Shown here: piece after piece, positions 1 through 6,415 of the stretch
Numbering within the stretch: position 1 is the first letter of the stretch
Layout: every line of letters starts with the position of its first letter
Origin: a bacterium
Lineage (GTDB): Bacteria > Ratteibacteria > UBA8468 > B48-G9 > JAFGKM01
Reading direction: 5' to 3'
Length of the DNA stretch: 8,850 bases
NCBI GenBank assembly: GCA_021157805.1
Contig: JAGGVW010000106.1
Span: 1-8,850 of the forward strand
Notes under the pieces: generated by a model
Told to the model about the DNA's origin: nothing
Databases searched by the model: none
Seen by the model: the letters and a program-made list of their open reading frames with translations, nothing else
Program-made: the position numbers and the translations under genes

Positions 1-1
1 A

Positions 2-597
2 GGGCTCTCTTTACCAGCGGATTATTTTTACCAGGAAGATAAAGAAAATACTGTATATGGTTTTAATAATCTTGGCTGGTTCTGGACATACGGAGACAAA
101 CTGCATCAAGAAAATATAAAGAAACGATTATATAAAAAAGATAGCCATCTTAAGACACATCCAATAGCAGGTGCAATTATTACAAGATACAAAGGGAAAG
201 GAGGAAAAACAATAACACTGTTCTTTTAAAAAAATTTTCAAGTAGTTTTACTCCGCTTGATGCAGTTAAGATTTATAAGAAAAGACATCACATAGAAAAT
301 GAAGGATTTAGAGAATTAAAGGATGGATATAAGATAAATAGATTTCCATCAAGGAAATTTTCAGGTGTTTATTTCCACATAATTTTTACACTTTTGATAT
401 ATAACTTTATAAACTGTTTTAAGACAGAAAAAGGAAATGAATTAGCAGGAATAGGACTTGTAAGGTTGGATGATAAAAGCTGGTATGGAGTAGTAATCTA
501 TGCATATCCACACTTTGGAATATTTGAGATAAAAGAGATAGCGGAATGGTTTGGATATAAAGGGAAAGGACAGAGTGCACCATTTCTAATTTTTTAA
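2..597 (+). pseudogene. IS4/IS1634-type DDE transposase, C-terminal part, frameshifted and cut by the window edge
   Basis: Two overlapping frames join into one transposase C-terminus. Frame 2 is open from the window edge to a TAA at 227-229. Frame 1 is open from that point to the TAA at 595-597. Restoring one T in the T-run before the A7 tract (228-234) fuses them through ...TITLFF-L-KKFSSSFTPL. The segment IYKKRHHIENEGFRELK resembles the Y-R-E-K region after the third catalytic acidic residue of IS4-superfamily transposases, although the spacing to the final K is not exactly canonical. It is followed by a hydrophobic stretch (IIFTLLIYNFINCF) and a terminal GVVIYAYPHFGIFEI segment, as I recall from related transposases. 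The first two acidic residues lie off the window. The stop comes before the A7 run, so a classical A-run programmed frameshift would not be reached. I read this as a decayed copy or a homopolymer sequencing error. The family call is from motif memory only. Confidence 0.72.
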
Positions 598-659
598 CTC
601 TTTTATAAATAAAAAATATTGTTTTAAAATTTGATAGTTTTTTTGTAATTTCTCCAATT

Positions 660-680
660 CCTTATCTGATAAGGGTTTTT
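660..680 (+). terminator. possible weak intrinsic terminator after the transposase remnant
   Basis: CCTTA (660-664) pairs with TAAGG (670-674) around a five-base loop, and T5 follows at 676-680. It lies about 60 nt after the transposase stop, on the same strand. The five-pair stem is short for an intrinsic terminator, so this is only a candidate. Confidence 0.28.
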
Positions 681-775
681 CACATCTCCTGACAAATTCT
701 GGGGGGTATAATGTGATTGTGCAATAAAAAAAGGAAAACTTGAGAATAGAAAAGTAAAAGAAAAAGACAGTTGTT

Positions 776-804
776 ATTTGAAAAACTTCTTATGTCGGAA
801 TTTT
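776..804 (+). repeat. 29-bp inverted repeat, left copy
   Basis: The reverse complement of this segment matches 6124-6152 at 28 of 29 positions; the one difference is T versus C at the sixth base of the reverse complement. Similarity stops abruptly on both sides. A match of this length 5.3 kb away in inverted orientation is far beyond chance and fits the terminal inverted repeat of a mobile element. No target-site duplication is visible in the bases just outside the two copies. Confidence 0.85.
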
Positions 805-821
805 GGCACAAGTAGTTTTCC
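780..821. repeat. imperfect palindrome overlapping the left inverted repeat
   Basis: The arm at 780-796 pairs with 805-821 around an eight-base loop (797-804). I count 14 of 17 pairs including one G-T wobble. The right arm is therefore a diverged copy of the repeat core facing the other way. It could be a fold-back end of a mobile element, two abutting element ends, or a structured transcript end. Confidence 0.5.
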
Positions 822-944
822 TTTACAGAGATATCATTTTTAAGTAAAATTCGCAAAGTGAAAATATCTGACCACTGGATAGATTTAGAAACACCAAAAC
901 CAACACGAAAATCAATTGAGAAATTAAACTTAAATATTACTTAA
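816..944 (+). other. short open fragment without start, possible coding relic
   Basis: A 42-codon open stretch follows a TAG at 813-815 and ends in TAA at 942-944. It reads ...KVKISDHWIDLETPKPTRK..., with a protein-like composition, but has no ATG and no ribosome binding site; the only near start is GTG at 858. It lies just inside the left inverted repeat and might be a remnant of a gene once carried there. I do not recognise a family, and it could be a chance open frame. Confidence 0.18.
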
Positions 945-1312
945 AACTTGAAAAGTTACAGGTTAAGAATCTTTATCTGGCGGAGAAGAACAGCCAACCA
1001 AAATCCAGACTCATTGCACACAAGGTAACTCTCTACCTCTGGAAATTCTTCATTTGAAGTGAGCAAACGCCCAGAAGCCTATATCTTGTGTCAATCACTA
1101 AGGAAACTATGTCCTGGCTATTAGTTAGCAACTACAAGATGCAGGATTTACCAAGACCATATCTAAACTCATGCTCAAAAACTCGAAAAAAAAAGAAAAA
1201 ACAACCTCCATCTGACATCTCCAATCTCTCTCTATTTTCTCTTATTTCTCAAAATCTTTTTATAACTGAGTGAAGGGGAGATTTTTTGACCAACAATTTC
1301 TCCTTTGTCCCT

Positions 1313-3304
1313 TTACCAATCAATAATTTTATGTTGGCGTAGCAATTGCAAATATTCAGGAATTGAGTATGGGGAATCTAATAACTTCCTTAATTCTTTA
1401 ATGGTGGACAGCCTCTTGTTTCTTGCCAATGAAATATCCTGCAAGGTGCAGAAGCAAACTTCAGGAAAAGTTCGCCTACCATCCATCCACCCTACTAATC
1501 TTCTACCGCAATCATTGATAGATAGATTACCTTCTTCAGGTATAGATAGTGGTGGAGTAGGGAATAAGGCGTGTGGTTTAATTCTTCGTATCTGCTTACT
1601 TAAAAAGCCCTTTGCTCTCAGTGTTGGTTTTAATGATAAACTTGTATATTGTTTCAGCCGTTTAATTTCATTATTTACTTCTTGTTCTAAACGGTGATGA
1701 AGTGGTTTTATCGTAGTTTGGTAAAATTTTTTCTTTTTGGAAGGAGAAATAAGCCTTTCCGATGAAGCAACACTTTCCTTGGTTGAAGCTAATAAAAAAT
1801 AAATTTGGTTTAAAGTAAACTCGCACTCTCTTCTGCTAACTTTTTTCTTTGATGAAAGATGAGTAAGTTCTCTTTGAAATGATTCAGTCAGCCTCTGAAT
1901 GCCATAATTTGCTGTGGTGTCAGCTAGAAAAGCGGCTTCTTTAAAATCCGCTATGGCCACAAAGTAAGCAAGTGTCCCAACAACAACCCCTATAAGTCGG
2001 AGATTCTCTGGACTAATTTTATCAATAGTATCTTCATTAGTATGCCAGAAGTAATTAGCATTAGCAAAACGAATGGCGGGAGCACGATTCAAAAAAGCAA
2101 TCCGGTCAGCGTCAGAAGTCCCTATATCCTGTAATATTTTCAGAGAAGGTAATTTTTGCCAACCAGAGAAATCTTTCTGTTTTGTAAATCCGAACTCCTG
2201 AAGTAAGGTTATAGCAAACCCATCTAAGAAACTTGGTGAGTATAAAGGAGTGAGGCGTATCCCTAAGGGAGCTCGACATTTAATATGATTTTCTCCAATA
2301 GAATCAAGTTCAATAGCCGTTACTACTCTCTTTCCTCGATCTTGATAATGCCAGGCATAAAATTCAGTTCCTCCCACCTCAAATGCAAAAAGTAGCCTTA
2401 TCCTCCGCTTTGGCAAAGGTAATTTGCCTTGACGAAAAAGATGTATCAGGGAACGGGCTAATTCCAATCTTAAACCACAGCCACTAGCATTATCAATCGC
2501 CCCTTGTTCAAAAGGATGACCAACAAGTACTACTTCCTCTTTACTATCACCTTTATTTGGAAGCACGCCGGTGATTATAGGACATTTTCCATTAAACTCT
2601 TCGGTCTCTATACAAAGCCAAATATCTATCGATCCATTATTTTTTCTTATCAAATCTCTCAAATATCTGCCTAATCTCGGACTGATATTTATCCCTATCA
2701 AAGAAGTATCCACCTTCCGGTATCCCCAGAATTTTCCATCATCAGACCAAGCATTTCCCCAGAATGTAGAATCTTTCAACTCTGGATTCCACATATAAGC
2801 GGAAAGAATACCAGCTGCCTGATACTTGAGGGCTAAAGGTTTTGCCTGCCAACCTTTGGTAAAAGTAAGAATATATTTACCCGATATTCCTTTTCGGATA
2901 AAATTTTCTTCTTTAGTAGCATCATCTACAAAGATTAACTTTCCCTTAACTCCCCCCTTTGGCGTAGAACCACTATACATATTAACCTGGCAAGGATTCT
3001 TGGCGTAATCAACGATTCTTTCTCGCTTTCCATTAGGATGGATGATATCGACCAATGCTTTTCTCACTCTCCATGCGCGATTAGAGCAAATTGTTCCTAA
3101 CCAGGTTTTACCATCAGCCGGCATATTAATAATTTCTACCTCTTCTAATCCGATCTTGCGCATCTCAGAGGTAAGATAACAGGCGGTACGATGCATTGCC
3201 GAAAAGTCAAAATATCGGTCGCTTTGCCATATTCTATCTACATAATCTAATGCATTCTTGCCATTAATAGTTCTTTCTAATTTTTCACTAATTTTTTGAT
3301 ACAT
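1313..3304 (-). CDS. M28-like zinc metallopeptidase with PA-like insert and C-terminal extension
   Basis: This 663-aa protein, last in the operon, looks like a cytoplasmic two-metal aminopeptidase; there is no signal peptide or membrane segment. Residues 1-110 resemble the N-terminal part of the family. Residues about 112-225 look like a protease-associated insert (GVKGKLIFVDD, GISGKY, then a helix with AAGILSAY). The catalytic core follows with likely metal ligands H263 (LVGHPF), D271 (IDNASG), E309 (LFAFEVGGTE), D334 (IELDSIG) and H421 (WHTNEDTIDKI), plus SDADRIAF at 397-404. The usual HxD is HPF here. Residues 455-663 are charged and helical, ending in WMDGRRTFPEV (606-616) and YLQLLRQHKIIDW, suggesting a winged-helix-like tail. 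From memory this recalls the DUF2172/DUF4910 aminopeptidase-like proteins with a terminal wHTH. ATG 3304 lies 3 nt after the acetyltransferase stop; an AAAGG (3318-3322) inside that gene is a somewhat distant ribosome binding site. The peptide substrate is unknown. Confidence 0.82.
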   Translation of the reverse strand: MYQKISEKLERTINGKNALDYVDRIWQSDRYFDFSAMHRTACYLTSEMRKIGLEEVEIINMPADGKTWLGTICSNRAWRVRKALVDIIHPNGKRERIVDYAKNPCQVNMYSGSTPKGGVKGKLIFVDDATKEENFIRKGISGKYILTFTKGWQAKPLALKYQAAGILSAYMWNPELKDSTFWGNAWSDDGKFWGYRKVDTSLIGINISPRLGRYLRDLIRKNNGSIDIWLCIETEEFNGKCPIITGVLPNKGDSKEEVVLVGHPFEQGAIDNASGCGLRLELARSLIHLFRQGKLPLPKRRIRLLFAFEVGGTEFYAWHYQDRGKRVVTAIELDSIGENHIKCRAPLGIRLTPLYSPSFLDGFAITLLQEFGFTKQKDFSGWQKLPSLKILQDIGTSDADRIAFLNRAPAIRFANANYFWHTNEDTIDKISPENLRLIGVVVGTLAYFVAIADFKEAAFLADTTANYGIQRLTESFQRELTHLSSKKKVSRRECEFTLNQIYFLLASTKESVASSERLISPSKKKKFYQTTIKPLHHRLEQEVNNEIKRLKQYTSLSLKPTLRAKGFLSKQIRRIKPHALFPTPPLSIPEEGNLSINDCGRRLVGWMDGRRTFPEVCFCTLQDISLARNKRLSTIKELRKLLDSPYSIPEYLQLLRQHKIIDW

Positions 3305-3307
3305 TTT

Positions 3308-4093
3308 CTAAAAACTACCTTTGAATAAAAATTTAGGCTCTTTTTTTAATATATCTATTCCTATTTCTAAAAGTTCCCCAGCTTCAATTAACCTAACAGT
3401 AGCCTTACCTATTCTACCTATCTTCATAATTTTTCTTTTTTTGCAGATATCATCCATCTTTTCAAAATCTCTTGGCTGGTTAGCTTTATGCGCACGCATC
3501 GGAACGGTTATTAGGCGACCTTCATAATCAATTACTAGAGGATAAAAAATCTCTGCTGTCAAAACCGGTGCTCCTCCTACTTCTTCTATAGTATGTAAAG
3601 TAGTATTGGTATTTTGGCCTACACCCAAGAGCAATATTTTTCCTTTAGTTTGGCAGATCTTCCAGTATGGGCTGCCTCTACCACAAGGACTTAAACATTT
3701 CTCATGTCCTTCTATTAACCAATCTCGCCTTTTCCCAATAGCCGCTACTGAATGGGAAGGATGAAGTGACCTTCTTGCTTCTCTTCTTGCTCGCAAAACC
3801 TCACTAATTTTTCCTACTTTTGAAGGAGTAACCCGCACATCAAAGATAGGTTGCCGCTTTAAATAGTCTACATGACTTTCTTCTCTATACCAAATAACCG
3901 GCAGGTTAGGGACTGCTACCGTCCCTTCCTTCCCCACCACTTCTAATAAAGCATCAATTACTGCATCTGCTCCGCCTTCTACATAACCAATACTGGATAA
4001 AGAAGAATGGACTAGGACCATATCTCCTCTGTTTAAACCTAATCTTTCTAATCCCCTGATTATTTGTTCTTTTTTTACGATATTTTCACCCAT
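3308..4093 (-). CDS. AAC(3)-family N-acetyltransferase (Antibiotic_NAT fold)
   Basis: At 261 aa this is the usual length for the family, which moves acetyl from acetyl-CoA to an amine. Signatures in order: MVLVHSSLSSIG with GGAD (25-43), EGTVAVP (56-62), RRSLHPSHSVAAIG (107-120), LSPCGRGSPYWK (134-145) and LLLGVGQNTNTTLHTIEE (154-171), holding the expected catalytic His (H167) and nearby Glu. Named members acetylate the 3-amino group of aminoglycosides, but many relatives sit in polysaccharide or natural-product clusters and act on other amino sugars. Sitting next to a glycoside phosphorylase and a sugar oxidoreductase, a glycan or amino-sugar substrate is more likely than antibiotic resistance; that is inference. 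The start overlaps the GH130 stop by 8 nt (ATGGGTGA), so translation is probably coupled; no strong Shine-Dalgarno is seen. Confidence 0.9.
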   Translation of the reverse strand: MGENIVKKEQIIRGLERLGLNRGDMVLVHSSLSSIGYVEGGADAVIDALLEVVGKEGTVAVPNLPVIWYREESHVDYLKRQPIFDVRVTPSKVGKISEVLRARREARRSLHPSHSVAAIGKRRDWLIEGHEKCLSPCGRGSPYWKICQTKGKILLLGVGQNTNTTLHTIEEVGGAPVLTAEIFYPLVIDYEGRLITVPMRAHKANQPRDFEKMDDICKKRKIMKIGRIGKATVRLIEAGELLEIGIDILKKEPKFLFKGSF

Positions 4094-5015
4094 TTCTCAT
4101 AAACTTTTCAACTTCTTCGGTAGAAATATAAGCTACAGAAAGACATCTGTCAGCACATCCGTAATATATTAAATAACGCCCTTCCTTCTCTACCGCTCCA
4201 CAGGTATATACAACATTTGGGTAATATCCATTTTTTTCATATTCTTCTTCAACAGTAAGAATCGGTTCCTCCTGTCTTTTTAAGACTTTTGAAGGGTTAT
4301 TTAGGTCAAGAAGTGCTATCCCTAAGGAGTACTTTCGAATTCCATAATAAACTTCATTTTTGTCAACTCCATGCCAGAAAAGTAGCCATCCATATTTTGT
4401 TTTAATTGGAGGTGCGCCGATCCCTATTTTAAACCCATCCCAATAGCCCTTTCTTGTCTTCATTATAATTTTTGAGTTATACCATTTTTTTAGATCCTTA
4501 CTGTAAGATATCCAGATATTTGGCATAATTCGATGCAAGAGAACATATTCTCCATTTATTTTTTCTGGGAAAAGGGCACTAGTTCGTTGTTGAATGTCTC
4601 CCATAATTAACCCCTCTTTTTTGAAAGTTTTGAAATCCTTGGTTGTAGCCAAAGCCGTCCGATCTCCATATTCTGACCTTGCTACATAGACAATATAGTA
4701 AGTATCTCCTATTTTTGAAATTCGAGGATCTTCTACTCCATGGGCTTCATATTCTTCTTCAATATCAAGAACAGGTTTATCAGAGCGGTACGAAATATTA
4801 AAACCATCTTCTGAAATTGCTAGGCCCAAACGTGCGAAAGGCCAGCCAGTATCACCATAACACCGCTCAAAACCTTCAGCTCTATACAAAAGATATACTT
4901 TATCATTATAAATAACTGCACCAGCATTTGATACATTTTGTGCCTCCCACACATTTTCTCGTCTGGGTCTAAGAATTGGATTATTTTTGTAACGAGTCAG
5001 GTGTATTGTTTTCAT
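4086..5015 (-). CDS. GH130 family glycoside phosphorylase
   Basis: This 309-aa protein is predicted to be a five-bladed beta-propeller enzyme that breaks a beta-mannosidic bond with inorganic phosphate to give mannose 1-phosphate. GH130 marks seen: YKNNPIL near the N-terminus, NAGAVIYNDKVYLLYRA (30-46), LAISEDG (65-71), HGVEDPRI (92-99) with the general-acid Asp D96, LFPEKINGEYVLLHR (148-162), IGAPPIKTKYGWLLFWHGV (199-217), and TCGAV with IYYGCADRCLSVAY (283-296). The Arg/Lys around 151-162 and H215 match residues that hold phosphate in phosphorylase members, which speaks against the hydrolase subgroup. The exact substrate (mannosyl-glucose, mannosyl-GlcNAc, beta-1,4- or beta-1,2-mannan) cannot be told. 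I chose ATG 5015 over the in-frame ATG 5075 because AGAAAGG (5021-5027) sits 5 nt before it, the family N-terminus starts there, and the longer form would overlap the upstream gene. Confidence 0.92.
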   Translation of the reverse strand: MKTIHLTRYKNNPILRPRRENVWEAQNVSNAGAVIYNDKVYLLYRAEGFERCYGDTGWPFARLGLAISEDGFNISYRSDKPVLDIEEEYEAHGVEDPRISKIGDTYYIVYVARSEYGDRTALATTKDFKTFKKEGLIMGDIQQRTSALFPEKINGEYVLLHRIMPNIWISYSKDLKKWYNSKIIMKTRKGYWDGFKIGIGAPPIKTKYGWLLFWHGVDKNEVYYGIRKYSLGIALLDLNNPSKVLKRQEEPILTVEEEYEKNGYYPNVVYTCGAVEKEGRYLIYYGCADRCLSVAYISTEEVEKFMRNG

Positions 5016-5020
5016 CTTTA

Positions 5021-5027
5021 CCTTTCT
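5021..5027 (-). promoter_or_regulatory. ribosome binding site that decides the GH130 start
   Basis: AGAAAGG on the minus strand lies 5 nt before ATG 5015 and overlaps the TAG stop of the upstream oxidoreductase gene. It supports the 309-aa start over the longer frame from 5075 and implies translational handover from one gene to the next. Confidence 0.7.
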
Positions 5028-5997
5028 AAATAGTGAGCGTTTTTCTCCTTCTACCAGCACGAAAAATATTTTCAATTATTTTTAAATCCACCAAAGCCTC
5101 CTGAGCGTCAATTACCGTCTCTTCCCTGCCTTGAATACAATCTATAAAGTGACTTATTTCTTTCTCAAATTTTGTCTGACAGGGACCTTCAGGATCTAGT
5201 GAAAATATCTCCTCAGACCCGAAGATTTTATAATAGGATTTTCCAAGATAGTTGATAAAGGCCGCTCCCCGCTCGGTATAGACTTCAATAATAACCTTTC
5301 CCACACTCCCAGGACTCTTTCCATCCAGTTCTATCACTCCTATTGCTCCATTACTGGAGTGAAATATAACAGCACACTGCAGTATATCTTCTATGCGCTT
5401 CACCTTCCTGTCAAAAATTGCACTTACACTTGCTATATCTCCTACCAAAAACCTAAAAGTATTTATAGCATGGACACCATTATCCAAAAGTATCCCTCCT
5501 CTCTTACGAACCTCTTCAGAAGGTCTTCTCTTATCTGACCAGGGGAACCTGTTGCGATAACTTACCACCTTCCCTATATCTCCACTTTGCAATACATTTC
5601 TTAATTGTACTACTGGATAGTGAAATCTGTGAGTCATACCTACAAGTAATTTCACCCTTGATTTTTGTGCTACAGCAATCATCTGTTTCGCTTCCTTTGT
5701 TGAAACAGCAAGCGGTTTTTCGCATAAAATATTTATACCTCTCTTGGCAGCTTTCAGAGTTACTTCTAAATGTGAAGCAGGTGGTGTGCAAACACTAATG
5801 GCATCTAAAGATTCTTCTTTAAACATCTTATCAATGTCTCCATATGCCTTCACTCCATACTTCTTACCTATCTTCTCAGCTTTATCTTTATCAATGTCAC
5901 ATACAGATACGATTTCTACTCTCTTATCCTTCTTATATGCCTTTAGGTGTGCCTCAGAAATTACTCCACATCCCACTATCCCCACTTTTATTTTCAT
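5026..5997 (-). CDS. Gfo/Idh/MocA-family NAD(P)-dependent oxidoreductase
   Basis: First gene of the operon. The family oxidises or reduces sugars, inositols and sugar derivatives using NAD(P). From ATG 5997 the protein is 323 aa, within the usual range. It opens with the Rossmann motif KVGIVGCGVISEAHL, then VSVCDID at the end of the second strand (acidic residue favouring NAD), ISVCTPPASH, the CEKPLA motif with the catalytic-site Lys, MTHRFHYPV, and GGILLDNGVHAIN, carrying the Asp and His of the active site. An Asn sits where many members have a second Asp. The reading frame stays open upstream to ATG 6066, and an ATG at 6051 has a GGAG (6061-6064) 9 nt before it, so a form with 18-23 extra residues is possible. 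I prefer 5997 because the family starts there, although it has no clear Shine-Dalgarno. The gene ends 10 nt before GH130. Confidence 0.9.
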   Translation of the reverse strand: MKIKVGIVGCGVISEAHLKAYKKDKRVEIVSVCDIDKDKAEKIGKKYGVKAYGDIDKMFKEESLDAISVCTPPASHLEVTLKAAKRGINILCEKPLAVSTKEAKQMIAVAQKSRVKLLVGMTHRFHYPVVQLRNVLQSGDIGKVVSYRNRFPWSDKRRPSEEVRKRGGILLDNGVHAINTFRFLVGDIASVSAIFDRKVKRIEDILQCAVIFHSSNGAIGVIELDGKSPGSVGKVIIEVYTERGAAFINYLGKSYYKIFGSEEIFSLDPEGPCQTKFEKEISHFIDCIQGREETVIDAQEALVDLKIIENIFRAGRRRKTLTI

Positions 5998-6078
5998 TTC
6001 TATAGGAGATATCTTTTTATGTCCCGTCTTCAAGTTTGGACAAATTGACATTTCAGAACACTCCATTTTTTGTTTTTT

Positions 6079-6106
6079 ATTATACTCTCTTTAAATTAAC
6101 TGTCAA
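6079..6106 (-). promoter_or_regulatory. consensus sigma-70-type promoter of the four-gene operon
   Basis: On the minus strand, TTGACA (6101-6106) and TATAAT (6079-6084) are both perfect consensus and separated by 16 bp. The predicted start of transcription is near 6072. That gives almost no leader if translation began at ATG 6066, about 20 nt to ATG 6051 and about 75 nt to ATG 5997. The promoter lies just inside the right inverted repeat, so it would travel with the operon. Confidence 0.8.
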
Positions 6107-6123
6107 GTGCATACAAGTTATCT

Positions 6124-6152
6124 AAAATCCCGACATAAGAAGTTTTTCAAAT
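6124..6152 (-). repeat. 29-bp inverted repeat, right copy
   Basis: This is the inverted partner of 776-804, with 28 of 29 bases identical. It lies 17 bp upstream of the operon's -35 box. Read inward it begins ATTTGAAAAACTTC and ends GGGATTTT. The flanking base pairs outside the two copies do not match, so no target duplication is seen. Unlike the left copy it has no nearby complementary arm. Confidence 0.85.
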
Positions 6153-6212
6153 GTCCCAGAGGAACTAAAAAACCTGTTAAATTTTAAAATAATTTTTTTA
6201 TTTAAAAAAGAG

Positions 6213-6382
6213 TTAATGTATCTCTTCTAATATTTTCCACCAGTTCACTTTCTTTTTCTCTCTTTTATCCATTTCGATATAGGTAATAAGTTGTCTAAAT
6301 CTTTTATCCAAGTGCAGTTCTGGTTATAATCATTCTTATCGTAATTATTGAGAATGAAATGGAGAACTTTTCGAAATTTTAT
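6213..6382 (-). pseudogene. possible C-terminal coding relic with a frameshift, family unknown
   Basis: On the minus strand a frame runs from just after a TGA (6383-6385) as FRKVLHFILNNYDK..., continues CTWIKDLDNLLPISKWIKERKRK, and stops at TGA 6245-6247. A neighbouring frame carries on as VNWWKILEEIH to TAA 6213-6215, so one base gained or lost in the A-rich stretch near 6250-6257 would join them. No ATG start is present. The composition (W, N, Y, K, I) looks protein-like, but I recognise no family and the stretch is short enough to be chance. If real, it is the 3' end of a gene broken next to the right inverted repeat. Confidence 0.25.
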
Positions 6383-6402
6383 TCATATTTTAAAAAATGG
6401 GA

Positions 6403-6408
6403 TATAAT
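6403..6408 (+). promoter_or_regulatory. -10 box of the EamA transporter gene, implying a leaderless transcript
   Basis: A perfect TATAAT is followed after only 7 nt by ATG 6416, so the first transcribed base would fall on or beside the start codon. No Shine-Dalgarno can fit. The region at -35 (about 6379-6385) is only AT-rich, with no clear hexamer. The downstream gene has the correct family N-terminus at this ATG, which supports a leaderless messenger. Confidence 0.55.
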
Positions 6409-6415
6409 TTGATAA

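Larger units (their letters stand above)
598..1312. other. gene-poor stretch with repeat remnants
   Basis: There is no convincing intact gene between the transposase remnant and the peptidase gene. Visible items are a short hairpin at 660-674 followed by T5, a G6 run with a lone TATAAT (701-712) that lacks a spaced -35 box, the inverted repeat at 776-804 with its hairpin to 821, a short open fragment at 816-944, and a weak stem (1277-1281 with 1299-1303) just past the operon end. The part from 945 to 1276 shows only short broken frames on both strands and a pyrimidine-rich patch near 1216-1257; I recognise nothing in it. Confidence 0.6.
776..6152. mobile_element. putative transposase-less cargo unit bounded by 29-bp inverted repeats
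   Basis: Two copies of a 29-bp sequence in inverted orientation enclose a complete four-gene operon and its promoter, with the promoter's -35 box 17 nt inside the right repeat. No transposase lies between them; the only visible one is the broken copy to the left (2-597). Sampled lines inside are richer in GC than the genes to the right. No target-site duplication is visible, so a single transposition event is not proven. The alternative is two decayed insertion sequences whose facing ends happen to flank the operon. Confidence 0.35.

Noticed and set aside
701..712. TATAAT after a G6 run as a promoter
   Set aside because: There is no -35 box at a workable distance (a CTGACA ends only 12 nt before it) and no gene downstream on that strand.
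1088..1273. 61-codon open frame on the plus strand
   Set aside because: Low-complexity composition with a Lys run from an A-rich tract, no ribosome binding site and no recognisable motif.
1277..1303. Hairpin after the operon as an intrinsic terminator on the minus strand
   Set aside because: The stem is only five pairs with a 17-base loop, and no T-run follows in the direction of transcription.
1305..1697. Open frame of 130 codons on the plus strand
   Set aside because: It lies wholly antisense to the C-terminal part of the well-supported peptidase gene and shows no family motif.
5016..5075. N-terminal extension of GH130 to ATG 5075
   Set aside because: It would overlap the oxidoreductase gene by 50 bases, and the inner ATG 5015 has a good ribosome binding site and the family-typical start.
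5531..6094. Open frames antisense to, or shifted within, the oxidoreductase gene
   Set aside because: They overlap a gene with clear Gfo/Idh motifs and carry none of their own.
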